From positions 1 through 49,637 of the forward strand of contig CAZPZD010000015.1 of the NCBI GenBank assembly GCA_964590515.1: a DNA stretch of 49,637 bases. Reading direction: 5' to 3'. This DNA is from JADFRG01 sp964590515 (GTDB lineage: Bacteria > Chloroflexota > Anaerolineae > Anaerolineales > E44-bin32). The notes beneath the pieces are model-generated. The model saw nothing but the letters and a program-made list of their open reading frames with translations, was not told where the DNA came from and did not search any database. A program made the position numbers and the translations under genes. Shown in pieces: positions 8,607-16,615 of the stretch; the first letter of the stretch is position 1, and every line of letters starts with the position of its first letter.

Positions 8607-11396
8607 TCAGGGAACAATCTCTATCGTTATCGGTTCGCTCTCGGCCTGATTGCCGGCCACATCGTAGGCCCGGGCCCGGACCTCAAAGCTGCCCGTGCGA
8701 TTCGGCAGCGCCCAGTTGAACATAAAGGGGGCACTGGCGAGCGTCACCACCGGTCGTCCGTTGACCAGGAACTCGACCCGCTCCAATTTGACTTCGTCCG
8801 AAGCCTCGGCCTGAAACAGCAAGCTTGGCTGGCTTGCCAGTCGAACCTGCTGATCAGCTTGGGGCAACAGCAGGTGAATGGACGGAGGCTGATTGTCGAG
8901 GGTCAGCGGCGTGGCGGCGGTTTGCACCTGCCCATCCCGGAGGATCACCAGCAGCTGAAGGGTGTACAAGCCGTTCAGACCGGCGGTGGACCATTCGGCC
9001 AGCCGGCCGTCCCTCACCTCAAACCGCCGATCGCCTTCGATCTGGACCCAGCGGGTGGGGTTCAGTCCTATCCCGTACTGCAGCCGGTAGTAACTGAATC
9101 CCTCACCGGCCGCCTCACCCAAGATCGGCACCTCCGCCCCCACAATTTCGAATGCGCCTGGGGAGAGAATTCTGGCTCCGGGGGAAGACAACGGGGCACT
9201 CGGCAGAGCATCGAATTCTTCGGGCGGCCGCTCCAGCCCAACCGCTCGGGCCCACGGCTCCGCTTCCGGCGGAGGGACGAAGTACACTCGCTCCTCGATC
9301 GAGGCAAGGGGAGTAAAGAGGGTAGCCAGCTTGCCGGTTTCGGCATTGACTCGGAAGGGTTGGTACAGGTTGTCATAGCGAGTCGGCTCGCTGCCTTGGA
9401 TAAAGATCTCCCTTACCACTTCCGGGCAGTAGATCGTGGGCAGCAATCCGGATGGATCGCACACTTCGATTTCACTTAGCCCCGGCGGTTGGTGCCAGCC
9501 CTGGGATGGAAGCCCGGCCGATGCAAATCGGATGATTGCGTGCCAGAGGCTGGCCGCCCCATTGAGTCGATCGACCTCCCGCAGGGGCGCTCCGGAGAGT
9601 AGGGCTCCCACAACCCGATCCGGGGTGAATCCGATCGCCCAATTGGTCTCCTCGCCTGGCGAGCTGCCCGCCAGCGCGGCGGCGGGCCGTCCGATCTCCA
9701 GCTGATTCGGTGAACCGAGACTCAACCAGCGGGCCGGCTCATCGCTCAGTACGCCGACTGTGAGATAAGTAAGCTGTGAACTGACGATGGCTTGCTCGCT
9801 CGGCTCGAAATCATAGAGCTGTATGCCGTCGCTCTCTTCCACCCGCAGAATGATCGTCGGCACGATCGAGCCGTCCGCGAGCTGCAATCCGCGGCTGCGT
9901 CCATCCGCGGCCAGGATGCCGTAGGCCTTGGCCAGGTCGAAGAGATCTACTTGCTGGCTCCGCAGTTGTCCGTCCTGGCCAGGAACGACCTGCAGCCCGA
10001 GTTGGCCAAGACTGCGGAGCAGGCTGTCTTGTCCAACCCCAGCCAGCAGGGTCGCCTCCGGACCGGGAAGTAGACCGGCGAAGGCGGTCCTCAGCCGAAC
10101 CGGTCCCTGAGCCCCCTCCAGGGGTGGGCCCAGGTCGATCACCATCGCAGAAGGTGAGCTCCCGCGCGAGAAGGCGGTCAGATAGAGAAATGGGCTGAGG
10201 ACCGGACCCGCCGGCCTGGGCTGGCCAACCGGACCGGAGGCCGCCAAGATTTCCCCTCGCTGAGGATCAGTCACCACCACCGCCCAGGCTTCGATCTGGT
10301 GATCGAGCCCAACATCACTCGGTCTGAGGGTCGGCAAGAGAGCGGCCGAGACGCAGGGCGTACCATCCGTCGCTGGAATGACAGTCCCTGCCGGTCTTCC
10401 TCGCAACCGCTCGGCGTGCGACTCGGCTGCGCAGCTCGCCTGCTGCTGAAGATCATGATCGAGGCTCGAGATCAGCCGCACCCCGCTTCTTGACAGAATG
10501 CTTGGTCCGAGGACCGACCTGACCTGCTGTAACGCGTAAGCCGCAAAATCCGGGGGACGCCATTCCATGGAAGCGAATACGAGCTGCAGCGGCTGGTCCG
10601 CGGCGCGATCGGCCTCCACCCGCGATAGATCGCCCGCAGCCACCATCGCTTCCAACACGGCCGCTTGTGCCGATCTGGCCCGCTGTGGTGAGCCGAACGG
10701 GTCGAGGTCCGGTTCGAGCGCCAAAGCCGCCAGCATGGAGCTTTCTTCCAGGCTGAGCTCGGCAGCATGCTTTCCGAAATAGACCAACCCGGCCGCATCG
10801 ATACCGTAGGCCGACCGACCGTAGTCGGCGCTGTTCAGGTACCAGGCTAAGATCCGCTCTTTGGGATAGCGGCGAGTGAGTTCAGCCGCCAGCAGCACAT
10901 TCTGCAGGGCGCGGGCCGCCGGCGAGGAGTCTCCGGCAGCCGGCGGGAGCAGGGCTGCTGCGGTCAACCGCTGGGTGATGGTCAGGCTTGAGCCATCCGC
11001 CAGCCCCCGGAGCTCGTAGCCGGGATTGGTCCAGAATGTCGGATCCAGTGCAGCCACGGCGGCCTGAACCACATGCTGCGGTGCTTGCGCCGGATCCACC
11101 CAGACCCGATCGGCCGCGGCCGCAGCCAGATTCTGAAACAACACGACCTCACCGGTCCGGTCGTACAGGAGCAGCGGCCGGAAGGCTTCGGCGCCCCGCA
11201 GACCGAATTGACCCTCAATCCGGCCAACCTCGGGCAGCTCCGCGGCCAGCCCGAGCACTGTCGATCCGGCAGCCAGTCCGGCCAGCGCGGCGGCCGCCAA
11301 GCTGATCGCCAGGAAACCGAGCAGCAGCCCGTGTTGGGAATCCCGCCTCGATCGGTGGGCCCGACGCAGTCGCTGCAGGCAGAACATAGAGGGCAT
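8607..11396 (-). CDS. Class A penicillin-binding protein homologue without catalytic residues (pseudoenzyme)
   Basis: The 929-aa protein has the layout of a PBP1C-like enzyme: cytosolic tail, membrane helix (about 23-50), glycosyltransferase-51 domain (about 75-270), transpeptidase domain (about 330-640) and C-terminal Ig-like domains (about 745-929). Fold-level similarity is clear (for example ILAWYLNSADYGRSAYGID and NWAIGFTPDRVVGALL). Every catalytic signature is changed: the GT51 Glu of the ED-x-x-F motif is Leu117, the second Glu (R-K-x-x-E) is Asn166, the S-x-x-K pair is Pro398/Ser401, the S-x-N is Leu-Leu-Pro (442-444), and K-T-G-T is LAGS (575-578). The frame is intact, so it is not an obvious pseudogene. 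A structural or carbohydrate-binding role in the envelope is inference. Confidence 0.8.
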   Translation of the reverse strand: MPSMFCLQRLRRAHRSRRDSQHGLLLGFLAISLAAAALAGLAAGSTVLGLAAELPEVGRIEGQFGLRGAEAFRPLLLYDRTGEVVLFQNLAAAAADRVWVDPAQAPQHVVQAAVAALDPTFWTNPGYELRGLADGSSLTITQRLTAAALLPPAAGDSSPAARALQNVLLAAELTRRYPKERILAWYLNSADYGRSAYGIDAAGLVYFGKHAAELSLEESSMLAALALEPDLDPFGSPQRARSAQAAVLEAMVAAGDLSRVEADRAADQPLQLVFASMEWRPPDFAAYALQQVRSVLGPSILSRSGVRLISSLDHDLQQQASCAAESHAERLRGRPAGTVIPATDGTPCVSAALLPTLRPSDVGLDHQIEAWAVVVTDPQRGEILAASGPVGQPRPAGPVLSPFLYLTAFSRGSSPSAMVIDLGPPLEGAQGPVRLRTAFAGLLPGPEATLLAGVGQDSLLRSLGQLGLQVVPGQDGQLRSQQVDLFDLAKAYGILAADGRSRGLQLADGSIVPTIILRVEESDGIQLYDFEPSEQAIVSSQLTYLTVGVLSDEPARWLSLGSPNQLEIGRPAAALAGSSPGEETNWAIGFTPDRVVGALLSGAPLREVDRLNGAASLWHAIIRFASAGLPSQGWHQPPGLSEIEVCDPSGLLPTIYCPEVVREIFIQGSEPTRYDNLYQPFRVNAETGKLATLFTPLASIEERVYFVPPPEAEPWARAVGLERPPEEFDALPSAPLSSPGARILSPGAFEIVGAEVPILGEAAGEGFSYYRLQYGIGLNPTRWVQIEGDRRFEVRDGRLAEWSTAGLNGLYTLQLLVILRDGQVQTAATPLTLDNQPPSIHLLLPQADQQVRLASQPSLLFQAEASDEVKLERVEFLVNGRPVVTLASAPFMFNWALPNRTGSFEVRARAYDVAGNQAESEPITIEIVP

Positions 11397-11421
11397 GCTC
11401 AGAGGCTCAAGGGAGGAACGG

Positions 11422-11427
11422 TATAAT
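11422..11427 (+). promoter_or_regulatory. Candidate -10 box upstream of the PHP phosphatase gene
   Basis: A perfect TATAAT lies in the divergent region 11397-11522. No convincing -35 box is seen. The predicted leader of about 90 nt contains a 13-codon open frame (11488-11529) that overlaps the TTG start. Otherwise the 126-nt region shows nothing I can name. Confidence 0.4.
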
Positions 11428-11522
11428 CCGCCGGCTAATCATCTCCGATTGAGGTCAGGCGTGCAAATCCCCTGCCCGGCCAGACCCATGAGCCTCCCAG
11501 CCAAGCAGACCGAGTCGCCCCC

Positions 11523-12317
11523 TTGCTGACCCCCGATCTGCACACCCATACCAACTTCTCGTGCGACTGTCAGGCGACTATGGTCGCCATGTGCCGGTCG
11601 GCGCTTGCCAACGGGATCGCCGAAGTTGGATTTACCGAACACTTCGACCTGATCCCCCAGGATCCGTGTTTCGCTTACTTTGACCTGTCCAGCTGGTGGG
11701 CTGAGCTGGACCGCTGTCGGGAGCTCTTTCGGGGAGAGCTGACCATTTATGCCGGCATCGAGCTCGGCGAACCGCATCGGTATCCGGAGCAGATGCGTCG
11801 AGTGCTGGCCGAACATCCCTGGGACTACGCCTTGGGTTCCTTGCATTGGGTTGGAGAAGAGCTGATTTTCGATCGAAACTATTTTCGCAGATCCCCTGAT
11901 GACGCCTATCAAAGCTACTTTCACGAGTTGAAAGTGATGGCCGAGACTGCCGACTTCGACATCCTGGCCCATTTAGATGTAGTGAAGCGTTTCGGCTTCG
12001 AAACCTACGGTCCGTTCGAGGTCTCCCGCTATGAGGCCGAGGTCCGGGCGGTCCTGCGAGCCATCGCCGGTCGGGGCCTCGCGCTGGAGATCAACACCAG
12101 CCCACTCCGCCGCAGCGTGCAGCAGACCTCTCCGGCTCAGCCGGTGATAGACTGGTTCTTTGAGGAAGGTGGGCGCTGGGTGACCCTCGGTTCAGACGCG
12201 CACGAACCGCAGCATGTCGGCCACGAATTGCAGGCGGCACTGCAGCTGGCGCAGGCCGCCGGATTCGCAGCCGCCGCCCGTTACCGAACTCGCCGTCCCT
12301 CACTGGCGGATGGCTAA
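11523..12317 (+). CDS. PHP-domain phosphatase, histidinol-phosphatase (HisK/HolPase) family
   Basis: A 264-aa PHP-superfamily metal-dependent phosphoesterase. The expected metal ligands are spread along the chain: DLHTHTNFSCD at the N-terminus, GFTEHFD, GIELGE, GSLHWV, ILAHLDVVKRFG, LEINTSPLR and GSDAHEPQHVG. The best-known members hydrolyse L-histidinol phosphate in histidine synthesis, but no other his genes are nearby, so the substrate is uncertain. The only start close to the metal motif in this frame is TTG at 11523 (LLTPDLHTH); there is no clear ribosome-binding site, and an out-of-frame ATG at 11488 opens a short peptide that overlaps it. lipB follows after 34 nt. Confidence 0.8.
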   Translation: MLTPDLHTHTNFSCDCQATMVAMCRSALANGIAEVGFTEHFDLIPQDPCFAYFDLSSWWAELDRCRELFRGELTIYAGIELGEPHRYPEQMRRVLAEHPWDYALGSLHWVGEELIFDRNYFRRSPDDAYQSYFHELKVMAETADFDILAHLDVVKRFGFETYGPFEVSRYEAEVRAVLRAIAGRGLALEINTSPLRRSVQQTSPAQPVIDWFFEEGGRWVTLGSDAHEPQHVGHELQAALQLAQAAGFAAAARYRTRRPSLADG

Positions 12318-12351
12318 ACCCAAGCATGGCTGATGCCCGGCGAGGTTGGCG

Positions 12352-13092
12352 GTGAATGGCTGTGAAGTCCATTTACTTGGCACCCTTGCCTTTCGAGAGG
12401 CCTACTCTCTGCAAGATCGGATGGCCGGAGAGATCGCGGCCGGCGTCCGCCCGCAGAGCCTGCTGCTCCTAGAACATCCCCACACCTTCACCTTTGGCCG
12501 GCGAGCGAAGCCCGAGAATCTGGTATGGGGTCGGGCCGAACTCGTCTCCCGCAGCCTGGAAGTGCACTGGACGGACCGCGGCGGCGACGTGACGTACCAC
12601 GGGCCCGGTCAGCTGGTTGGATATCCGCTGCTCCGATTGGGGAGGTTGGACCCGACTGGTCGCCTCCCGCAGGCCGACTACGTCGGCTATGTTCGTCGGT
12701 TAGAGCAAGTCCTTATCCGGGCGGTGGCGACCCTGGGCCTGGCCAGCGGCCAGCGCCGCGGCCTGACCGGGGTGTGGGTAGAGCCGGAGGTCGCCTCGCG
12801 CTGCCCAAGCTGCCCACCGGCCGCCAAGCGGGCCCCTTCTAAGCTCGCCTCGATCGGGATCCGGGTCGACGCCCAGGGCATTAGCCGGCACGGCTTCGCC
12901 CTGAATGTTGCGCCGGACATGAGCTACTGGCAAGGGATCATCGCCTGCGATCTTCCCGGTGCCTCCATAATTTCGCTCGCTGAGTTGCTGGACCCGGCTC
13001 CCCCTATGCCGGAGGTAACCCAAGCCGTTGTTGCAGAGTTCGGCCGCGTTTTTGGACTCGAGATGCGTCCGATCGAAGAGGCGATCCTATGA
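12352..13092 (+). CDS. lipB: Lipoyl(octanoyl) transferase LipB
   Basis: Transfers octanoyl from acyl carrier protein to lipoyl domains, the first step of lipoate assembly in the cytosol. Visible signatures are RGGDVTYHGPGQLVGYPLL, the catalytic Lys region KLASIGIRV, SRHGFALNV, and the catalytic Cys in IIACDLPG. I prefer GTG at 12352 (246 aa), with GAGG six nt upstream; TTG at 12346 is possible. Compared with typical LipB there is an extra stretch between WVEPE and KLASIG containing CPSC, about 12 residues long. The last bases overlap the next gene as ATGA, implying translational coupling. No lipA is in the window. Confidence 0.92.
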   Translation: MNGCEVHLLGTLAFREAYSLQDRMAGEIAAGVRPQSLLLLEHPHTFTFGRRAKPENLVWGRAELVSRSLEVHWTDRGGDVTYHGPGQLVGYPLLRLGRLDPTGRLPQADYVGYVRRLEQVLIRAVATLGLASGQRRGLTGVWVEPEVASRCPSCPPAAKRAPSKLASIGIRVDAQGISRHGFALNVAPDMSYWQGIIACDLPGASIISLAELLDPAPPMPEVTQAVVAEFGRVFGLEMRPIEEAIL

Positions 13093-14090
13093 AGACGATT
13101 CTCTCCATCGATGGAGGCGGAGTCCGAGGGATTATCCCGCTGGCCTGCCTGATACAACTCGAGGCCCGTGAAGGCAAGCCCTGCAAAGAGATCTTCGACA
13201 TGATTGCCGGGACCTCGACCGGCGCCGTGATTGCCGCCGGATTAGCGATTGGGATCAGCGCCCGCGGGCTGCTCGCTCTCTACCGCAACCTGGCCGAGTC
13301 CGCGTTTCAGGCACTGCCGTTCTGGAAGATCGCCGCCAATCTCGGCAACCACCGCTACAGCAACAAGTTCATCTCACGGACCCTCAGCGAGATCGGGGCC
13401 GACCGCGAACTGAACAGCCTGCCGGTCGATATCCTGATCACCGGCAAAAACACCGCCACCGGCCGGACTGACTTCTTCGTGCGGGACAACCCCGGCAACG
13501 CCTCGCTTTGGGGTCGGTTGACCTTGAGGGACAGTGTCCTAGCCAGCATTGCTGCGCCGACCTACTTTCCCCCCCACAGCGCCGGGCTCGGAGGCGTGCA
13601 GCACACCTGGGTGGATGGTGGGGTGGGCGTCGCCGGCAACCCGTGCTATCAAGCCGCGGTGGAGGCGATCCACTACAGCGCCGGCGCATACCCGCCAGGC
13701 GACACCCGATTGCTCTCCTTCGGGACCGGAAGCTCGCTTCACCCGGTCAATCCCCACCGAGCCAGTTTCCTGCAGTGGGCCGAATGGGTGTTGATTGAAA
13801 TGCTCGAAGACGCGGCCGAATGGCAAACCTTTATTACCAGACTGGAATATGGGGGGACCGGCCGGATTGACTTTCGGCGTTACAACCTGGACCTGGCACC
13901 GGATGTGTTAGATGAGCTGGGGGTCAAGCTCCCTCCAGGGACCGACCTCACTCGGATCGGTATTGACTCCCTGTGGGCGATCGAGCTGCTCGTGGAGATC
14001 GGCCGGGCCTTTGCGCAGCGGATCGATTTCGAGGACCCGGAGGGGCTCATCCTGCGCTCGAGGCAGGGCGGGGCACCTCCGGTCTTCTAG
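13089..14090 (+). CDS. Patatin-like phospholipase
   Basis: A 333-aa patatin-family lipid acyl hydrolase. The oxyanion motif GGGVRG lies at residues 9-14, the nucleophile Ser43 in GTSTG, and the second member of the Ser-Asp dyad, Asp176, in WVDGG. No signal peptide or membrane helix is seen, so it is probably cytosolic and acts on membrane lipids. Its ATG overlaps the lipB stop (ATGA), so the two are translated together. No nucleotide cyclase or other CBASS partner is nearby, which argues against an anti-phage CapV role. The physiological link with lipoate transfer is not evident. Confidence 0.88.
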   Translation: MKTILSIDGGGVRGIIPLACLIQLEAREGKPCKEIFDMIAGTSTGAVIAAGLAIGISARGLLALYRNLAESAFQALPFWKIAANLGNHRYSNKFISRTLSEIGADRELNSLPVDILITGKNTATGRTDFFVRDNPGNASLWGRLTLRDSVLASIAAPTYFPPHSAGLGGVQHTWVDGGVGVAGNPCYQAAVEAIHYSAGAYPPGDTRLLSFGTGSSLHPVNPHRASFLQWAEWVLIEMLEDAAEWQTFITRLEYGGTGRIDFRRYNLDLAPDVLDELGVKLPPGTDLTRIGIDSLWAIELLVEIGRAFAQRIDFEDPEGLILRSRQGGAPPVF

Positions 14091-14111
14091 GCCCCGCCGC
14101 GCGCCCTATGC

Positions 14112-14117
14112 TATACT
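14112..14117 (+). promoter_or_regulatory. Candidate -10 box of the lipoprotein gene
   Basis: TATACT ends 14 nt before the ATG at 14132, predicting a 5' leader of only about 8 nt. No clear -35 box is seen. It lies in the 41-nt gap after the patatin gene. Confidence 0.4.
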
Positions 14118-14131
14118 GCCCGGCCGTTCCA

Positions 14132-15067
14132 ATGGGTGATCACCGCGCGTCCCCCCATGTTCGGCCTCAGCTGCCGGACCGAAATCCACTAAGCCAATCC
14201 CCCCGCTTCCGTTCAATAGCCGTCCGGAGCGCAGCTACGCTTTGTGCATTCATGTTGGCCAGCTGCAACCGGCCGGCCGCGGAACCGCCCCCGAATCTGC
14301 TGGCAACCTCGGTGGCCGCGACTCTCACCGCCCAGCCGGTCGCCATTGCGACATCGACTCTCGCCGCCCCCACCGCCACTCCGACAGAGGCCTCCTTGAC
14401 CACTCCCACCGAGAGTCCGACGGAGACCGAAGCCGCACCGCCAACTCCTACACCGATCCCGCTCTCCCCTGGCGACCCTCGCACCGGCCTCAACCTCTCC
14501 GTTCCCGATGTGCGAGATGACTTTAGCCAAGCGCTTTGGTATGTCGGAAGCGACGATGCCACCGCCAGCTTCGCCTATGCCAACGGCCGATTTCAGGTGA
14601 CCGATAACCTGGCCGATGGGTTTCTCTGGTGGAGCACCACCGCCCGGGAGGCAGCGGATCTATATATTGAGGTCACCGCGGAAGTCGGCAACTGCAGCGG
14701 CAAGGATGGCTATGGGCTCGGGGTCCGAGTCGGCGGCCAGAACTTCGATCAGGGCTACACCTTGGAGATCTCGTGCGACGGATCCTACCGCCTGCGTAGA
14801 TTCGTCAGTGAGGAACCACCGGTCATCCTGCTGAATTGGACCCCAGCCGCCGCGCTGGTCAGCGGCCCCCAGGCCACAAACCGGATTGGGCTGCTCGCCC
14901 AAGGCGACCAGATTCACGTTTTCGCCAACGGGGAGCTCGTCTCTGCCCAGGCAATCGAGGACGACCGCTATTCCTCGGGCGCCTTGAGTCTCTTCGCCTC
15001 AGCCGCCCAGACACCGGGCCTTGAAGTCCACTTCGATGACCTCGCCCTCTGGTTCCTCTCGCCCTAA
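14132..15067 (+). CDS. Lipoprotein with Thr/Pro-rich linker and a jelly-roll-like C-terminal domain
   Basis: A 311-aa predicted surface lipoprotein. The signal peptide ends with the lipobox MLASC. A linker very rich in Thr, Pro and Glu follows (roughly residues 60-110). The C-terminal part begins near DDFSQALWYVG and looks like a concanavalin-like sandwich (pattern ..NGRFQV..DGFLWWST..LYIEV..YGLGVRVGG..YTLEISCDG..IHVFANGELV..LSLFA..), as in laminin-G or DUF1080 proteins. Two Cys (in GNCSGKDG and EISCDG) could form a disulfide. Ligand unknown. The ATG at 14132 leaves a long N-region of about 28 residues before the hydrophobic core; the short-leader promoter supports it. Its end overlaps the methyltransferase start. 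Confidence 0.65.
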   Translation: MGDHRASPHVRPQLPDRNPLSQSPRFRSIAVRSAATLCAFMLASCNRPAAEPPPNLLATSVAATLTAQPVAIATSTLAAPTATPTEASLTTPTESPTETEAAPPTPTPIPLSPGDPRTGLNLSVPDVRDDFSQALWYVGSDDATASFAYANGRFQVTDNLADGFLWWSTTAREAADLYIEVTAEVGNCSGKDGYGLGVRVGGQNFDQGYTLEISCDGSYRLRRFVSEEPPVILLNWTPAAALVSGPQATNRIGLLAQGDQIHVFANGELVSAQAIEDDRYSSGALSLFASAAQTPGLEVHFDDLALWFLSP

Positions 15068-15887
15068 GCGAGCCTTTCGTAACCGGCTCAACAACCTGAG
15101 CAGCAGGGACTGGATCAAGTTCCAGAAATCCTGGTTCATTCACAACCCACCCCGCCGGAAAGAACCAGTGCTGCGCCATCCGGCCAAATTCCCCGAGACC
15201 CTGGCTCAAGAGTTCATCGAGTTTTTCACGAAAGCCGGGCAGACTGTGCTCGACCCAATGGTCGGCACCGGTTCCACCTTGATCGCCTGCCTGCGCTCCG
15301 GTCGGAACGGGGTCGGTATCGAGATCAATCCGGAGTACGTCCAGCTCGCGGCCCGCCTGGTACAGGAGGAGCAGGCTTCCCTGGGGGTCTCCGCCTCCGG
15401 ATTGTCAGTCCAAGTGGTGCATGGCGATGCGGCCGAGCTCGACCGGCTGAGTCTGCCAACCTTCGACTACCTGCTGACTTCGCCTCCCTATTGGAACATG
15501 CTGCGCGCTAAAGGTTTCCAGACCCAAAAGAGCCGGCGGGCAGACCAGGCCCTTGATGTGACTTACTCCGACGACCCGGCCGATCTCGGAAACATCGCCG
15601 ACTATGAAGAGTTTCTGGATCGGCTGGTGGCGGTGTACGTTTCGCTGCGGCCGCTACTCCGGCCCCAGGCTTACCTCACAATCATTGTCAAGAACGTTAA
15701 GAAGGGCGGCAAGATCTATCCACTGGCCTGGGACCTGGCCCGCAGGCTCGGTGAGGTCTACACCCTCAAGGACGAACGGATCTGGGCCCAGGACGATATC
15801 CCGCTAGCTCCCTACGGAATGGGCAGTGCCTGGGTCAGCAACACTTTCCATCACTATTGCTTACAATTCCGCTACGAGCCGGGCTGA
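15036..15887 (+). CDS. Orphan DNA (cytosine-N4 or adenine-N6) methyltransferase
   Basis: A 283-aa amino-methyltransferase of the N6_N4 family (COG0863 type). The SAM-binding motif I is LDPMVGTGSTLIAC followed by GVGIEINPEY; the catalytic motif IV is TSPPYW, the form usual for N4-cytosine enzymes. The order X, I, then IV is reversed from the common beta class (IV before I). Start ATG 15036 is chosen over TTG 15021; both overlap the lipoprotein gene. No restriction endonuclease or specificity subunit is nearby, so it is an orphan methylase, perhaps regulatory. A non-DNA substrate is less likely given TSPPYW. Target sequence cannot be read from sequence. Confidence 0.82.
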   Translation: MTSPSGSSRPKRAFRNRLNNLSSRDWIKFQKSWFIHNPPRRKEPVLRHPAKFPETLAQEFIEFFTKAGQTVLDPMVGTGSTLIACLRSGRNGVGIEINPEYVQLAARLVQEEQASLGVSASGLSVQVVHGDAAELDRLSLPTFDYLLTSPPYWNMLRAKGFQTQKSRRADQALDVTYSDDPADLGNIADYEEFLDRLVAVYVSLRPLLRPQAYLTIIVKNVKKGGKIYPLAWDLARRLGEVYTLKDERIWAQDDIPLAPYGMGSAWVSNTFHHYCLQFRYEPG

Positions 15888-15891
15888 GGAT

Positions 15892-15897
15892 TAGACT
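15892..15897 (+). promoter_or_regulatory. Candidate -10 box for leaderless dNK mRNA
   Basis: TAGACT ends 7 nt before the ATG at 15905, the same spacing as at the leaderless kinase and DnaJ genes. No good -35 box, so this may be weak or spurious. Confidence 0.35.
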
Positions 15898-15904
15898 TTA
15901 CCTA

Positions 15905-16549
15905 ATGTACTTAGCCATTGAGGGCGTTATCGGAGTGGGCAAAACCTCCTTGGCACGCCTGCTGAAGCCGGTCTTCGATGCCCAGCTGCTCTTGGAAGTC
16001 TTCGAAGAAAATCCCTTCCTCGCCAACTTCTACGACGATCGCGCCCGATACGCGTTTCAGACTCAGATCTATTTCCTGCTCAGCCGATACCGGCAGCACC
16101 AGGTGGCCGTTCCGGCCGCCCTGACCAGAGGCAATCTGATTGCCGATTACACCTTCGCCAAGGATGCCCTCTTTGCCGGTCTCAACCTTTCCGGCGACGA
16201 GTTGCAGACCTACGGGCTGGTCCATCGGGCCCTTGCAGAACGGATTCCGACCCCGGATTTGATTGTCTTCCTGCGAGTCGAGCCCGACACCGCGATGGCC
16301 CGGATCGCCACCCGCGACCGCCCCTACGAGCGCAAGATCGAATCGGCCTACATCGCCGAACTCAACCGGGCCTATGAAGACTTCTACTCCGCCCAGCGCG
16401 AACTCCCGATTCTGACGATCGACACCACCAGACTCAACTTCGTCGAACAGCCCTCCGACCTCGAGCGGGTGGTGAACCGCATCCGGCAAGCCCTGCATAT
16501 CCCTCCCTTCCAACAACCGCTCCCGCTGGAAGGGCAGCCCCAGGGCTAG
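15905..16549 (+). CDS. Deoxynucleoside kinase (dAK/dCK-type), first of a pair
   Basis: A 214-aa P-loop kinase of the dNK family that phosphorylates deoxynucleosides for nucleotide salvage. The Walker A is EGVIGVGKTS; then EENPFLANFYDD, AFQTQIYFLLSRYRQ and ADYTFAKDALFA, which takes the place of the DRS motif and is typical of the dAdo/dCyd branch. The LID carries RDRPYERKIESAYI. ATG 15905 (MYLAIEG) puts the P-loop close to the N-terminus as in the family; no ribosome-binding site is visible and a -10 box suggests a leaderless mRNA. The neighbouring gene encodes a paralogue, as in the Bacillus dgk-dck pair. Confidence 0.85.
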   Translation: MYLAIEGVIGVGKTSLARLLKPVFDAQLLLEVFEENPFLANFYDDRARYAFQTQIYFLLSRYRQHQVAVPAALTRGNLIADYTFAKDALFAGLNLSGDELQTYGLVHRALAERIPTPDLIVFLRVEPDTAMARIATRDRPYERKIESAYIAELNRAYEDFYSAQRELPILTIDTTRLNFVEQPSDLERVVNRIRQALHIPPFQQPLPLEGQPQG

Positions 16550-16615
16550 CACACCGGACGCCCGTAGCGTGGTTACTCTGGGGGATGCAAGGAGCCTGGA
16601 CGGGAGTTTCGCCTC

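Noticed and set aside
11430..11490. tRNA-like segment with a T-arm-like sequence (GTGCAAATCCCC) after the TATAAT at 11422
   Set aside because: Only about 54 nt, no complete cloverleaf, and the T stem has a mismatch. A chance resemblance is more likely.
13089..14090. Patatin as a CBASS (CapV-like) anti-phage effector
   Set aside because: No CD-NTase, HORMA or E1/E2-like gene is adjacent, and it is translationally coupled to lipB.
15036..15887. Restriction-modification system
   Set aside because: Only the methyltransferase is present; neighbours are a lipoprotein and nucleoside kinases with no nuclease motifs.
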